Source: JANWWM01 sp046719715
GTDB taxonomy: Bacteria; Bacteroidota; Chlorobiia; Chlorobiales; Thermochlorobacteraceae
NCBI GenBank assembly: GCA_046719715.1
Contig: JBDNCJ010000005.1
Span: forward strand, 1-64,000
Direction: 5' to 3'
Length of the DNA: 64,000 nucleotides
Part shown: in pieces, positions 58,207 through 64,000 of the stretch
How the letters are laid out: each line of letters begins with the position of its first letter
Position numbering within the stretch: position 1 is the stretch's first letter
Notes under the pieces: generated by a model
The model's database searches: none
Told to the model about the DNA's origin: nothing
The model's input: only the letters and a program-made list of their open reading frames with translations
Made by a program: the position numbers and the translations under genes

Positions 58207-58746
58207 ATGAGACAAGTGAAAATTCTTCTTATCGCCATGCTCCTATTAGGAGCGGAATCGCTCTCGGCGCAAAATCGCCCGACCGAGCGCGGCGCAGACC
58301 TTCAAACCCGACGCCAACAGCGTGCAGAACAGCTTGGACAACGCATGCCACGCGAGCAACTCCAGAAGCGCATTAAGCAACTTCAAATGTGGAAACTCAC
58401 CGAGCGACTGAACCTTTCCGAAGAGCAATCCATGAAATTCTTTCCGCGATACAATCGCTATCAAGATGAATTAACCGACGCCGTGCAAAATCTTCAAATG
58501 CGGCTCTCGCGCTTGCAAGAGTTACATCAATCCAATGCAAAAGAAAGCGACCTTGATGGAGAAATCAGAGCTGTCATTACAGAACGGAAAAACGTGAGCG
58601 ATGTTTTACCCAAATATCTCGATGAATTTCGTCAAGTGCTGACCGCACGCCAAACGGCGGATTTGATTCTCTTTGAGCGCGATTTTCTGCGCGACATTAC
58701 CGACGCCATCGAGCGCGCCCGAGAACGCGAGCGCAATCAACCCTGA
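58207..58746 (+). CDS. Spy/CpxP-like periplasmic protein
   Basis: 179 residues. Signal peptide MRQVKILLIAMLLLGAESLSAQ. The mature part is almost all helix and rich in Arg/Gln/Glu: LWKLTERLNLSEEQSMKFFP (as WKLTERLNLSEEQ), RYNRYQDELTDAVQNLQMRL and LTARQTADLILFERDF. The LxLxxEQ...F plus LTxxQ pattern matches the LTxxQ repeats of the Spy/CpxP family (periplasmic chaperone or metal sensor). It follows the anti-sigma gene by 25 bases and is a likely target and feedback element of this sigma factor. Confidence 0.72.
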   Translation: MRQVKILLIAMLLLGAESLSAQNRPTERGADLQTRRQQRAEQLGQRMPREQLQKRIKQLQMWKLTERLNLSEEQSMKFFPRYNRYQDELTDAVQNLQMRLSRLQELHQSNAKESDLDGEIRAVITERKNVSDVLPKYLDEFRQVLTARQTADLILFERDFLRDITDAIERARERERNQP

Positions 58747-58835
58747 TGCTCAACCTTAACGCCCCAAAAACCGTCCGTTGCGAGAAGCCTGAGAACGTGC
58801 TACATTAACCTTCAAGTCAATCGTAGAAGTTATAC

Positions 58836-60272
58836 ATGCAAACTCTGCCGTTTCGTCGGTTCAAGTTCCTAAAAAAATCAATTCTCGCCGTCCTGCTTTG
58901 CTTGTCGTCATGCAAAGAGGAAGTAAGCAAAGTGCCTGAACCGGTCGGCGAGTTCGAGCAAAATGTTCAGCCGATTTTCAATCGCCACTGTGTTGAATGT
59001 CATTCATCACGAAATGCCGTGCGTCGTCTCTCCCTCGAATCTTGGGAAAGTCTCTTGATGGGTTCGGAAAACGGCGCGATGGTGATTCCTTTTCACCCAA
59101 AATTCAGTCATTTATTTCAGCATCTTCACACCGATACCACGCTTTCGCCGGTTGCGCCGCCGCTCATGCCGATAGGCAGAAATCCGCTGTCGCGTGAAGA
59201 TGTGATGGCGATTTACAACTGGATTCAAAACGGCGCGCGAAATCGTAACGGCAAAGTTCCATTTGAAGAGAGTTACGCGAAAATCTACGTCACGAACCAA
59301 GCGGCGGATTTAGTCGCCGTCATTGACAAGCGCACGGGGCTATTGATGCGCTATGTCGATGTATCCGCACCGGGCGGCATTTCACAAAACCCGTTGCAAT
59401 CGCCGCATTACGTAACCGTTTCCAACAACAAAAAGTATTGGTATGTCTCGCTGATTGCAAAGGGAGAAGTATGGAAGTTTGACGCTGAAACTGACACGCT
59501 CGTGGCGAAAGTAAGCGTTGGAAGTTCGCCCGCACATATTGTTTGCTCGCCTGACGATTCAACGCTGTATGTGTCTAATTTCAGCGCATCGGCTAATCGC
59601 ATCACGATAATTGACGCAACGACGATGACCGTCAAACGCACTTCACCGCCAATCAACACCGCGCCGCATGGACTTGCACTCTCGCGCAACGGACGATGGC
59701 TCTACGCAACCGCATATGAGAGCGACCGCATTGTCGAGTTGGATTTAGAAACGTTCTCAACGCGCCAATTTCCCTTGCGCCGCATAGGTGAACCAAGCAC
59801 GCGCAACTACCGCCCCTATCAAGTGATGCTTTCGCCTGACGAGAAAAAACTCTTCGTTACATGCAACGGCGACGCCGCCTTCGATGGCGACTTGCGAATT
59901 ATCGATTTGGAAACACTCGATGTGAAATCCGTGCCCGTCGGCAAATATCCCATTCTGATGGATTACACGCCCGATAAATCGAGGCTCTATATTGCCAATC
60001 GAAACAGCAATTCGGTCTCGGTGGTCAATGTTCAAAGTGAAACGGTAGCGGCGACGATTGAAAACGTCGGCGTTCAGCCGCACGGACTTGCCGTGTCAAG
60101 CGACGGCTTCGTTTATGTTTCAAACGAATCTTTGATTGGCTTTGTCGGACATCACCCAACTGACGGCGGCTTGCGAGCGGGCACGTCGTCCATCATTGAT
60201 TCAAGAACTAATCAAGTCGTTAAGGTGGTCGAGATGCTCTCCTTCCCTGCGGGCGTTGCGATTCGCGAGTAG
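58836..60272 (+). CDS. lipoprotein with one-heme cytochrome segment fused to a YncE-like beta-propeller
   Basis: 478 residues. N-terminal lipoprotein signal (ILAVLLCLSSC). Residues 38-135 resemble planctomycete-type cytochrome c: EQNVQPIFNRHCVECHSS with the single CxxCH heme site, and MAIYNWIQNGARNR at its end. From about 145 onward come seven blade-like repeats (KIYVTNQAADLVAVIDKRTG, STLYVSNFSASANRITIIDA, KSRLYIANRNSNSVSVVNVQ), the YncE/PQQ-like propeller. It probably sits in the periplasm on a membrane. Substrate unknown; electron transfer or redox sensing is inferred. Confidence 0.85.
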   Translation: MQTLPFRRFKFLKKSILAVLLCLSSCKEEVSKVPEPVGEFEQNVQPIFNRHCVECHSSRNAVRRLSLESWESLLMGSENGAMVIPFHPKFSHLFQHLHTDTTLSPVAPPLMPIGRNPLSREDVMAIYNWIQNGARNRNGKVPFEESYAKIYVTNQAADLVAVIDKRTGLLMRYVDVSAPGGISQNPLQSPHYVTVSNNKKYWYVSLIAKGEVWKFDAETDTLVAKVSVGSSPAHIVCSPDDSTLYVSNFSASANRITIIDATTMTVKRTSPPINTAPHGLALSRNGRWLYATAYESDRIVELDLETFSTRQFPLRRIGEPSTRNYRPYQVMLSPDEKKLFVTCNGDAAFDGDLRIIDLETLDVKSVPVGKYPILMDYTPDKSRLYIANRNSNSVSVVNVQSETVAATIENVGVQPHGLAVSSDGFVYVSNESLIGFVGHHPTDGGLRAGTSSIIDSRTNQVVKVVEMLSFPAGVAIRE

Positions 60273-60278
60273 TTTGTC

Positions 60279-60974
60279 TTATTCTGCATTGCAGAGTTTA
60301 TCAATCGCGGGCTTTTGAGCGAAGAGCACTAATACGTCGCCGGCTTTAATGGTCATATCCGGCGTTGGGATTCCTAAAATTTTTTCGACGGTTTTTGAAC
60401 GTAAGCCGAAGGTGCGTGTCTCTCGCTCGGTGCGTTTAATGGTGATGAGATTGACCCCAAAGCGTTCGCGAAGTTCCAACTCGCCGACGGTTTTTCCCAC
60501 GAAGGGTTCGGGAACATTGACTTCCACAATCGAGTAATCTGAAGAGAGTTCAAGAGAGTCAATTACGCCGCGATAGAGCAAACTATCCGCCAAGCGTTCC
60601 GCCGCTTCTACGGCGGGAGAGATGACTTCCTCAATGCCCAAGTGGTGAAGAATCCGCTCGTGCGTGGTGGTGGTGGCGCGTGCGATGATGCGCTTGACGC
60701 CGAGATTTTGGAGTGCGGCAACGGTGAGCAACGCCGCTTCAAAATCGTCTCCGATTCCGACAATGACGACGTCGAAGTCTGCAATCCCTTGTGCTTTCAG
60801 GGCTTCTTCTTCGGTCGAGTCCAAGCGAACGGTGTAGGTAACTTTGTCCTTGACGTCGTCTAAATTGTTGATGTCGCTGTCGATTGCCATCACCTCTGCG
60901 CCTTGACGCGCCAAAGTTGTGCAGAGATGTGCGCCGAAGTTGCCGACGCCGATAACGGCTATTTTCTTGGTCAT
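60279..60974 (-). CDS. TrkA/KtrA-type potassium channel regulatory subunit
   Basis: 231 residues. RCK-N Rossmann domain: KIAVIGVGNFGAHLCTTLAR, VMAIDSDINNLDDVKDKVTY, ADFDVVIVGIGDDFEAALLT and KRIIARATTTTHERILHHLG. RCK-C domain: IVEVNVPEPFVGKTVGELEL and IKAGDVLVLFAQ. It gates a K+ channel subunit (KtrB/TrkH) in response to nucleotides. The channel gene is not in the window. Convergent with the cytochrome-propeller gene, only six bases apart. Confidence 0.92.
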   Translation of the reverse strand: MTKKIAVIGVGNFGAHLCTTLARQGAEVMAIDSDINNLDDVKDKVTYTVRLDSTEEEALKAQGIADFDVVIVGIGDDFEAALLTVAALQNLGVKRIIARATTTTHERILHHLGIEEVISPAVEAAERLADSLLYRGVIDSLELSSDYSIVEVNVPEPFVGKTVGELELRERFGVNLITIKRTERETRTFGLRSKTVEKILGIPTPDMTIKAGDVLVLFAQKPAIDKLCNAE

Positions 60975-61024
60975 TGAGAATGAATTAAGTTCAATCGCGG
61001 AGTAAAAGAAAAGTAAGACAACAT

Positions 61025-61055
61025 TTGGAAATACGAAACTCGACCTCTATTTTTG
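61025..61055 (+). promoter_or_regulatory. likely promoter of the rpsF-ssb-rpsR-rplI operon
   Basis: TTGGAA (61025-61030), a 17-base spacer, TATTTTTG (61048-61055), matching TTG...TAnnTTTG of Bacteroidota. It leaves a leader of about 135 bases before rpsF, long enough for autoregulatory structure. Confidence 0.65.
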
Positions 61056-61195
61056 CAATCCTTTTTGTGATTCCGCAACAACTGAACAATCGGCAAATGC
61101 GTTGCGGTGATTTTAGTCTGACAAGCCACAGGAAAACTGTCTTGATGGTGTAGAAGATTAAAGTCAGCCAAAATCAAATTCATGTTTGAAATAAA

Positions 61196-61573
61196 ATGGA
61201 GAACAAACTTTACGAAACGACGGTCGTGATTGACGGCAATTTAGATGACGAAGCCGTGCAAGCCGTGATTGAAAAGGTCAAGTCTATTTTAACCTCTCTC
61301 GGAAGCGACATCAAGAACGTGCTTGAACCCGGTCGCAAGAAACTCGCCTACAAAATCGGCAAATCAACCATCGGATATTACGCTCACATCGAATTTACGG
61401 CACCCGCTACGGCGATTGCGGAATTGGAGCGGCAATACCGCCTCAATGAACAAGTCATTCGCTATCTTACCATTGTGCTGGATAAGCCATTGCTTGAGAT
61501 TCGTGAGCGCGTTGCCAAGTATGGCACGGCGCAACCATTATCCGCCCCGCAATCCGAAGTCGAAAAAGCTTAA
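61196..61573 (+). CDS. rpsF: 30S ribosomal protein S6
   Basis: 125 residues. LYETTVVIDGNLDDEAVQAV, GRKKLAYKIGKSTIGYYAHI and LNEQVIRYLTIVLDKP are typical S6 segments. It binds the central domain of 16S rRNA with S18, encoded downstream. The order rpsF-ssb-rpsR-rplI is common. A T-rich stretch (about 61630) lies in the spacer before ssb. Confidence 0.95.
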   Translation: MENKLYETTVVIDGNLDDEAVQAVIEKVKSILTSLGSDIKNVLEPGRKKLAYKIGKSTIGYYAHIEFTAPATAIAELERQYRLNEQVIRYLTIVLDKPLLEIRERVAKYGTAQPLSAPQSEVEKA

Positions 61574-61685
61574 TGCGCAACACGGCTATGCGTGGAAGTT
61601 TAAGACGCAATCCAAGTCAGACTTTCTGTTTTTTTTCTGATACCATAAGATAGCTTGAAAACCTTTTATCCTTGGAGGATATGAT

Positions 61686-62156
61686 ATGGCAGATTTAAAA
61701 ATGCCAGAGATTAACAGCGTGGTCATTGCAGGCAACCTGACCAAAGACCCGATTTTCAGACAAACCACGACGGGAACGCCAGTGGTGAACTTCACCATCG
61801 CGTGCAATCGCCGATTCCGCGACAGCAACAACGAGTGGCAGGAAGACGTCTGCTATGTCGGAATTGTGGCGTGGAACAAGTTGGCGGAATCGTGCCGCGA
61901 TAACCTGCATAAAAGCAGTGCCGTTTTGGTCGACGGCGAACTTCAAAGTCGCACATGGAAACTCCAAGATGGCTCAACGCGCACCGTCGTTGAAATTAAA
62001 GCGCGCCGAATCCAATTTCTCAACAAGCGCCGTCGAAACGACGACGATGTGAGTGTGGTTGAAGAAATCAACGACGACGCCAACGTCAATAGCAAAGATT
62101 TGTATGAATACAAGTATTTAGCGACGGACGGAGAGGTTTCAAACAACGGACAATAA
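61686..62156 (+). CDS. ssb: single-stranded DNA-binding protein
   Basis: 156 residues. OB-fold: INSVVIAGNLTKDPIFRQTT, GTPVVNFTIACNRRFRDSNN, CYVGIVAWNKLAESCRDNLH and ALVDGELQSRTWK-like VLVDGELQSRTWK. The end lacks the usual acidic DDDIPF tip; it ends NNGQ, and an acidic run sits just before (NDDANVNSKD). A GGAGG site precedes the ATG at 61686. It binds ssDNA in replication and repair and sits between ribosomal genes as in many bacteria. Confidence 0.93.
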   Translation: MADLKMPEINSVVIAGNLTKDPIFRQTTTGTPVVNFTIACNRRFRDSNNEWQEDVCYVGIVAWNKLAESCRDNLHKSSAVLVDGELQSRTWKLQDGSTRTVVEIKARRIQFLNKRRRNDDDVSVVEEINDDANVNSKDLYEYKYLATDGEVSNNGQ

Positions 62157-62184
62157 CCGTATCAATTTTTCAACAGCGTAACGC

Positions 62185-62204
62185 GGGCGGGAACGTTCCC
62201 GCCC
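62185..62204. other. 20-base perfect palindrome between ssb and rpsR
   Basis: GGGCGGGAAC followed by its exact reverse complement. A very stable hairpin in the mRNA just 36 bases before rpsR. No T-run, so not a classic terminator; it may be a processing or attenuation site, or a binding site for S6:S18. Confidence 0.6.
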
Positions 62205-62240
62205 TTGCTTATACCAATACTTTCAACCAGTTATCGAATA

Positions 62241-62519
62241 ATGGCAGAACAACGCAATCGAAACAATAATACGAAGGGAAAGCAATCCTCGCGTGCGCAA
62301 CAAGCGAAAAAGCAACGCAAAGCCCCTCCGAAAAATCAAATCGCGTTTTTTGATTATCGCGACGACCGTAAATTGCGCCGATTCATCAATGAACAAGGAA
62401 AAATTATTCCTCGTCGCATCACCGGACTTTCCGCAAAAGAGCAAAACCTGCTTACGAAGTCTATCAAGTGGGCGCGGCACTTGGCAATCATTCCATTTGT
62501 TTCCGACGAAATTCGCTAA
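62241..62519 (+). CDS. rpsR: 30S ribosomal protein S18
   Basis: 92 residues from the ATG at 62241. The N-terminal 40 are Lys/Arg/Gln-rich and longer than usual (AEQRNRNNNTKGKQSSRAQQ). The S18 core FFDYRDDRKLRRFINEQGKI, IPRRITGLSAKEQNLLTKSI and KWARHLAIIPF is clear. It binds beside S6 on the 30S platform. A leader hairpin lies just upstream. Confidence 0.95.
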   Translation: MAEQRNRNNNTKGKQSSRAQQAKKQRKAPPKNQIAFFDYRDDRKLRRFINEQGKIIPRRITGLSAKEQNLLTKSIKWARHLAIIPFVSDEIR

Positions 62520-62568
62520 TCCAGAACTTGCTCATCAATAAGGGAACATCACAAAACGATTCAGCATT

Positions 62569-63021
62569 ATGAAAATCATCTTGAAAAAAGAAGTCGACAA
62601 GCTCGGTGAAATCGGAGACTTGCTTATCGTCAAAGACGGATACGCCCGAAATTACTTGATTCCAAAAGGATTTGCGGTTCGTGCCACCGACGGAATGTTA
62701 AAAGCCATCGAAATCGAGAAAAAGCAAAAAGCCTTCAAAATCGAGCGCGAGCGCAAAGCCGCACGCGAATTGGCGGAATCGCTTGAACGGCTTCTGCTCA
62801 ACGTCAAAGTGAAGGCGGGCGAAGAAGGTCGGCTTTACGGCACGGTAACCACGCAAATGGTTGTCGATGGCTTAAAGTCGAAAGGCTTCGAAGTCGATCG
62901 CAAGCAAATCACCATTGACCCACCGATTAAGCAAGTGGGAAAGCACGAAATTGCGGTAAAACTGTATTCCGACGTCGTTGCAAAATTGAATCTCGAAGTC
63001 GAAGCCGAGTCAGCTGACTAA
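62569..63021 (+). CDS. rplI: 50S ribosomal protein L9
   Basis: 150 residues. N-terminal domain MKIILKKEVDKLGEIGDLLI, VKDGYARNYLIPKGFAVRAT, a long connecting helix (about 45-80), then the C-terminal domain GRLYGTVTTQMVVDGLKSKG and KQVGKHEIAVKLYSDVVAKL. Complete. L9 binds 23S rRNA domain V and limits frameshifting. Last gene of the operon; a GGGCGAAGAT-type stem follows. Confidence 0.96.
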   Translation: MKIILKKEVDKLGEIGDLLIVKDGYARNYLIPKGFAVRATDGMLKAIEIEKKQKAFKIERERKAARELAESLERLLLNVKVKAGEEGRLYGTVTTQMVVDGLKSKGFEVDRKQITIDPPIKQVGKHEIAVKLYSDVVAKLNLEVEAESAD

Positions 63022-63369
63022 CGAATGTTTCAGATTAAATGACTGTCAAGTTTGGGCGAAGATGCTTATCTTCACCCGACATCTTCACCAATCATGGCTT
63101 TCCGATGTGAAAGCGCGGGGTTAGGCTCTCCTGATGATTGATGAACTAACCAAAAGTAGCCACCAAATCGAACACGTTTTTTGGATTGAAATGATGAGAG
63201 GCGATTTGAAAGCAAAACTTTCCTTCAAAATAACGGCGGACTTCCGCCGCTAACTTGTTGCTTTTATTCGCAAGCGTATTGACGCAAGGTCGATAACTAC
63301 ATCATCTTCAACTAACGATTTGGAAACCGATTGCCGACACAGGCACGGTTTAGAAAGGAATGACGGAAT
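63022..63369 (+). other. 348-base gap before thrS with two hairpins
   Basis: No gene seen. An imperfect stem GGGCGAAGAT/ATCTTCACCC (about 63055-63078) follows rplI and may terminate or process its mRNA. CGGCGGA/TCCGCCG (63234-63249) is a perfect 7-base-pair hairpin. The long thrS leader could be regulatory, for example attenuation. No T-box signature was recognised. Confidence 0.5.
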
Positions 63370-64000
63370 ATGTCCGATACACAACTTTTAACGGAGCAGG
63401 TTGCATTAACACTGCCCGACGGCTCTATTCGCCAATATCCAAAAGGCGCGACGGGAAATGACGTCGCAAAATCCATCGGCAATAAACTCTTCGAAGCCGC
63501 GCTGGGCATCAAACTCAACGGCAAACTCCGAGATTTGAATCTGCCAATTGAAGAAGATGCAACGATTGAAATTATCACCTTCGATTCCGACGAAGGGCGC
63601 GACCTCTATTGGCACAGTTCAAGTCACTTGATGGCACAAGCGATTGAAGAACTCTTTCCCGGAACAAAGTTCGGCGCAGGTCCCGCCATCGAGAGCGGAT
63701 TTTATTACGACATTTCGTCGGAACACCGATTCACCGAAGACGATTTGCGGAAAATCGAAGAGCGAATGTTGGAGATTTCCAAACGTGATTTGGTTATCAC
63801 GCGCGAAGAACTGACAAAGGACGACGCGATTGAATACTTCAAAACTAAACGCATCGACCCGTATAAAGTTGAAATTCTCGGAGGCATCAATGAACCCGTC
63901 GTCTCGATTTATCATCAAGGCGAGTTCGCCGACCTTTGCACCGGTCCGCATTTGCCGCGAACCTCGAAACTCAAGGCGGTTCGCCTAACCAACATTTCCG
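63370..64000 (+). CDS. thrS: threonyl-tRNA synthetase, N-terminal part (runs off the window)
   Basis: The ATG at 63370 opens a frame that continues to the window end (210 codons). TGS domain: VALTLPDGSIRQYPKGATGN, then IKLNGKLRDLN. Editing domain N2: LYWHSSSHLMAQAIEELFPG, GPAIESGFYYDI and LCTGPHLPRTSKLKA with the HxxxH (HSSSHLM) and CxGPHL metal/editing residues. It charges tRNA-Thr and proofreads serine. An AAAGGA site lies upstream. The catalytic domain is beyond the window. Confidence 0.95.
   Translation, partial: MSDTQLLTEQVALTLPDGSIRQYPKGATGNDVAKSIGNKLFEAALGIKLNGKLRDLNLPIEEDATIEIITFDSDEGRDLYWHSSSHLMAQAIEELFPGTKFGAGPAIESGFYYDISSEHRFTEDDLRKIEERMLEISKRDLVITREELTKDDAIEYFKTKRIDPYKVEILGGINEPVVSIYHQGEFADLCTGPHLPRTSKLKAVRLTNIS

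Noticed and set aside
63022..63369. T-box or other riboswitch upstream of thrS
   Set aside because: Two hairpins are present but I could not find a T-box antiterminator signature or a T-run terminator.
1..64000. tRNA, rRNA, CRISPR arrays or intact insertion sequences
   Set aside because: Looked for TTCGA-type T-loops, long regularly spaced repeats and transposase motifs; none were convincing.

Overview
The window looks like chromosomal DNA of a Bacteroidota/Chlorobiota-type bacterium, perhaps near the Chloroherpeton group. GC content is moderate, by eye close to 50%. The reasons are: two secreted proteins with the C-terminal type IX secretion sorting domain (NYPNPFNPTT ... FDVLGR ... GVYFYRL); several promoters with the TAnnTTTG -7 element typical of the Bacteroidota; few strong Shine-Dalgarno sites; and housekeeping proteins of that flavour (RNase G, DapD, KtrA/TrkA, L-lysine 6-transaminase). 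The species assignment is inference. I saw no tRNA, rRNA, CRISPR array, intact IS element or photosynthesis gene.

Layout. 1-3 kb: the end of a PgpH-like HD phosphodiesterase, then a tight minus-strand operon of a degenerate ADP-ribosylglycohydrolase, type 2 IPP isomerase (fni) and an orphan DNA methyltransferase. 3-8 kb: an M14 peptidase, an FkbM methyltransferase flanked on both sides by gene fragments, and a secreted alkaline-phosphatase-family protein. 8-18 kb: the replication-origin region. gyrB, a Uma2 gene, a DUF721/DciA-like gene, recF, dnaN and dnaA run leftward; rpmH, rnpA, yidD and yidC run rightward; a DnaA-box-bearing oriC candidate lies between dnaA and rpmH. 18-30 kb: a second Uma2 gene, a PAP2 phosphatase, an AT-rich unknown, an AspT/YidE-type transporter, a pteridine-reductase-like SDR, eno, ispF, clpP, a TonB-like lipoprotein, groES-groEL with a perfect CIRCE operator, purK and a type IX cargo protein. 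30-42 kb: an HD-GYP protein, a ROK sugar kinase, tatA, decayed DNA, a trans-sulfuration PLP enzyme, a DUF2887 protein, RNase G, dapD, a class II amidotransferase and rlmB. 42.7-47.3 kb: a translationally coupled surface-polysaccharide cluster (two methyltransferases, an unknown membrane protein, a GT4 glycosyltransferase and a flippase). 47-54 kb: L-lysine 6-transaminase with an unusual four-cysteine insertion, rnhB, a type IX metalloprotease, a two-cluster ferredoxin and mnmE.

54.6-56.5 kb is the most scrambled part. It is a graveyard of a type III-like restriction-modification locus (fragments of a DEAH helicase and of an adenine methylase) with an intact antitoxin-MazF/PemK pair sitting between two copies of the helicase 3' end. 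57-60 kb holds an ECF sigma factor, a putative anti-sigma factor and a Spy-like periplasmic protein in one operon, then a lipoprotein joining a one-heme cytochrome segment to a YncE-like beta-propeller. 60-64 kb holds a TrkA-type potassium regulator, rpsF-ssb-rpsR-rplI and the start of thrS.

Most of the window is ordinary chromosome. I found no convincing new multi-gene system. The best leads are the lysine transaminase cysteine insertion, the toxin-antitoxin pair inside the restriction remnants, the FkbM cassette between broken genes, and the unusual fni operon.
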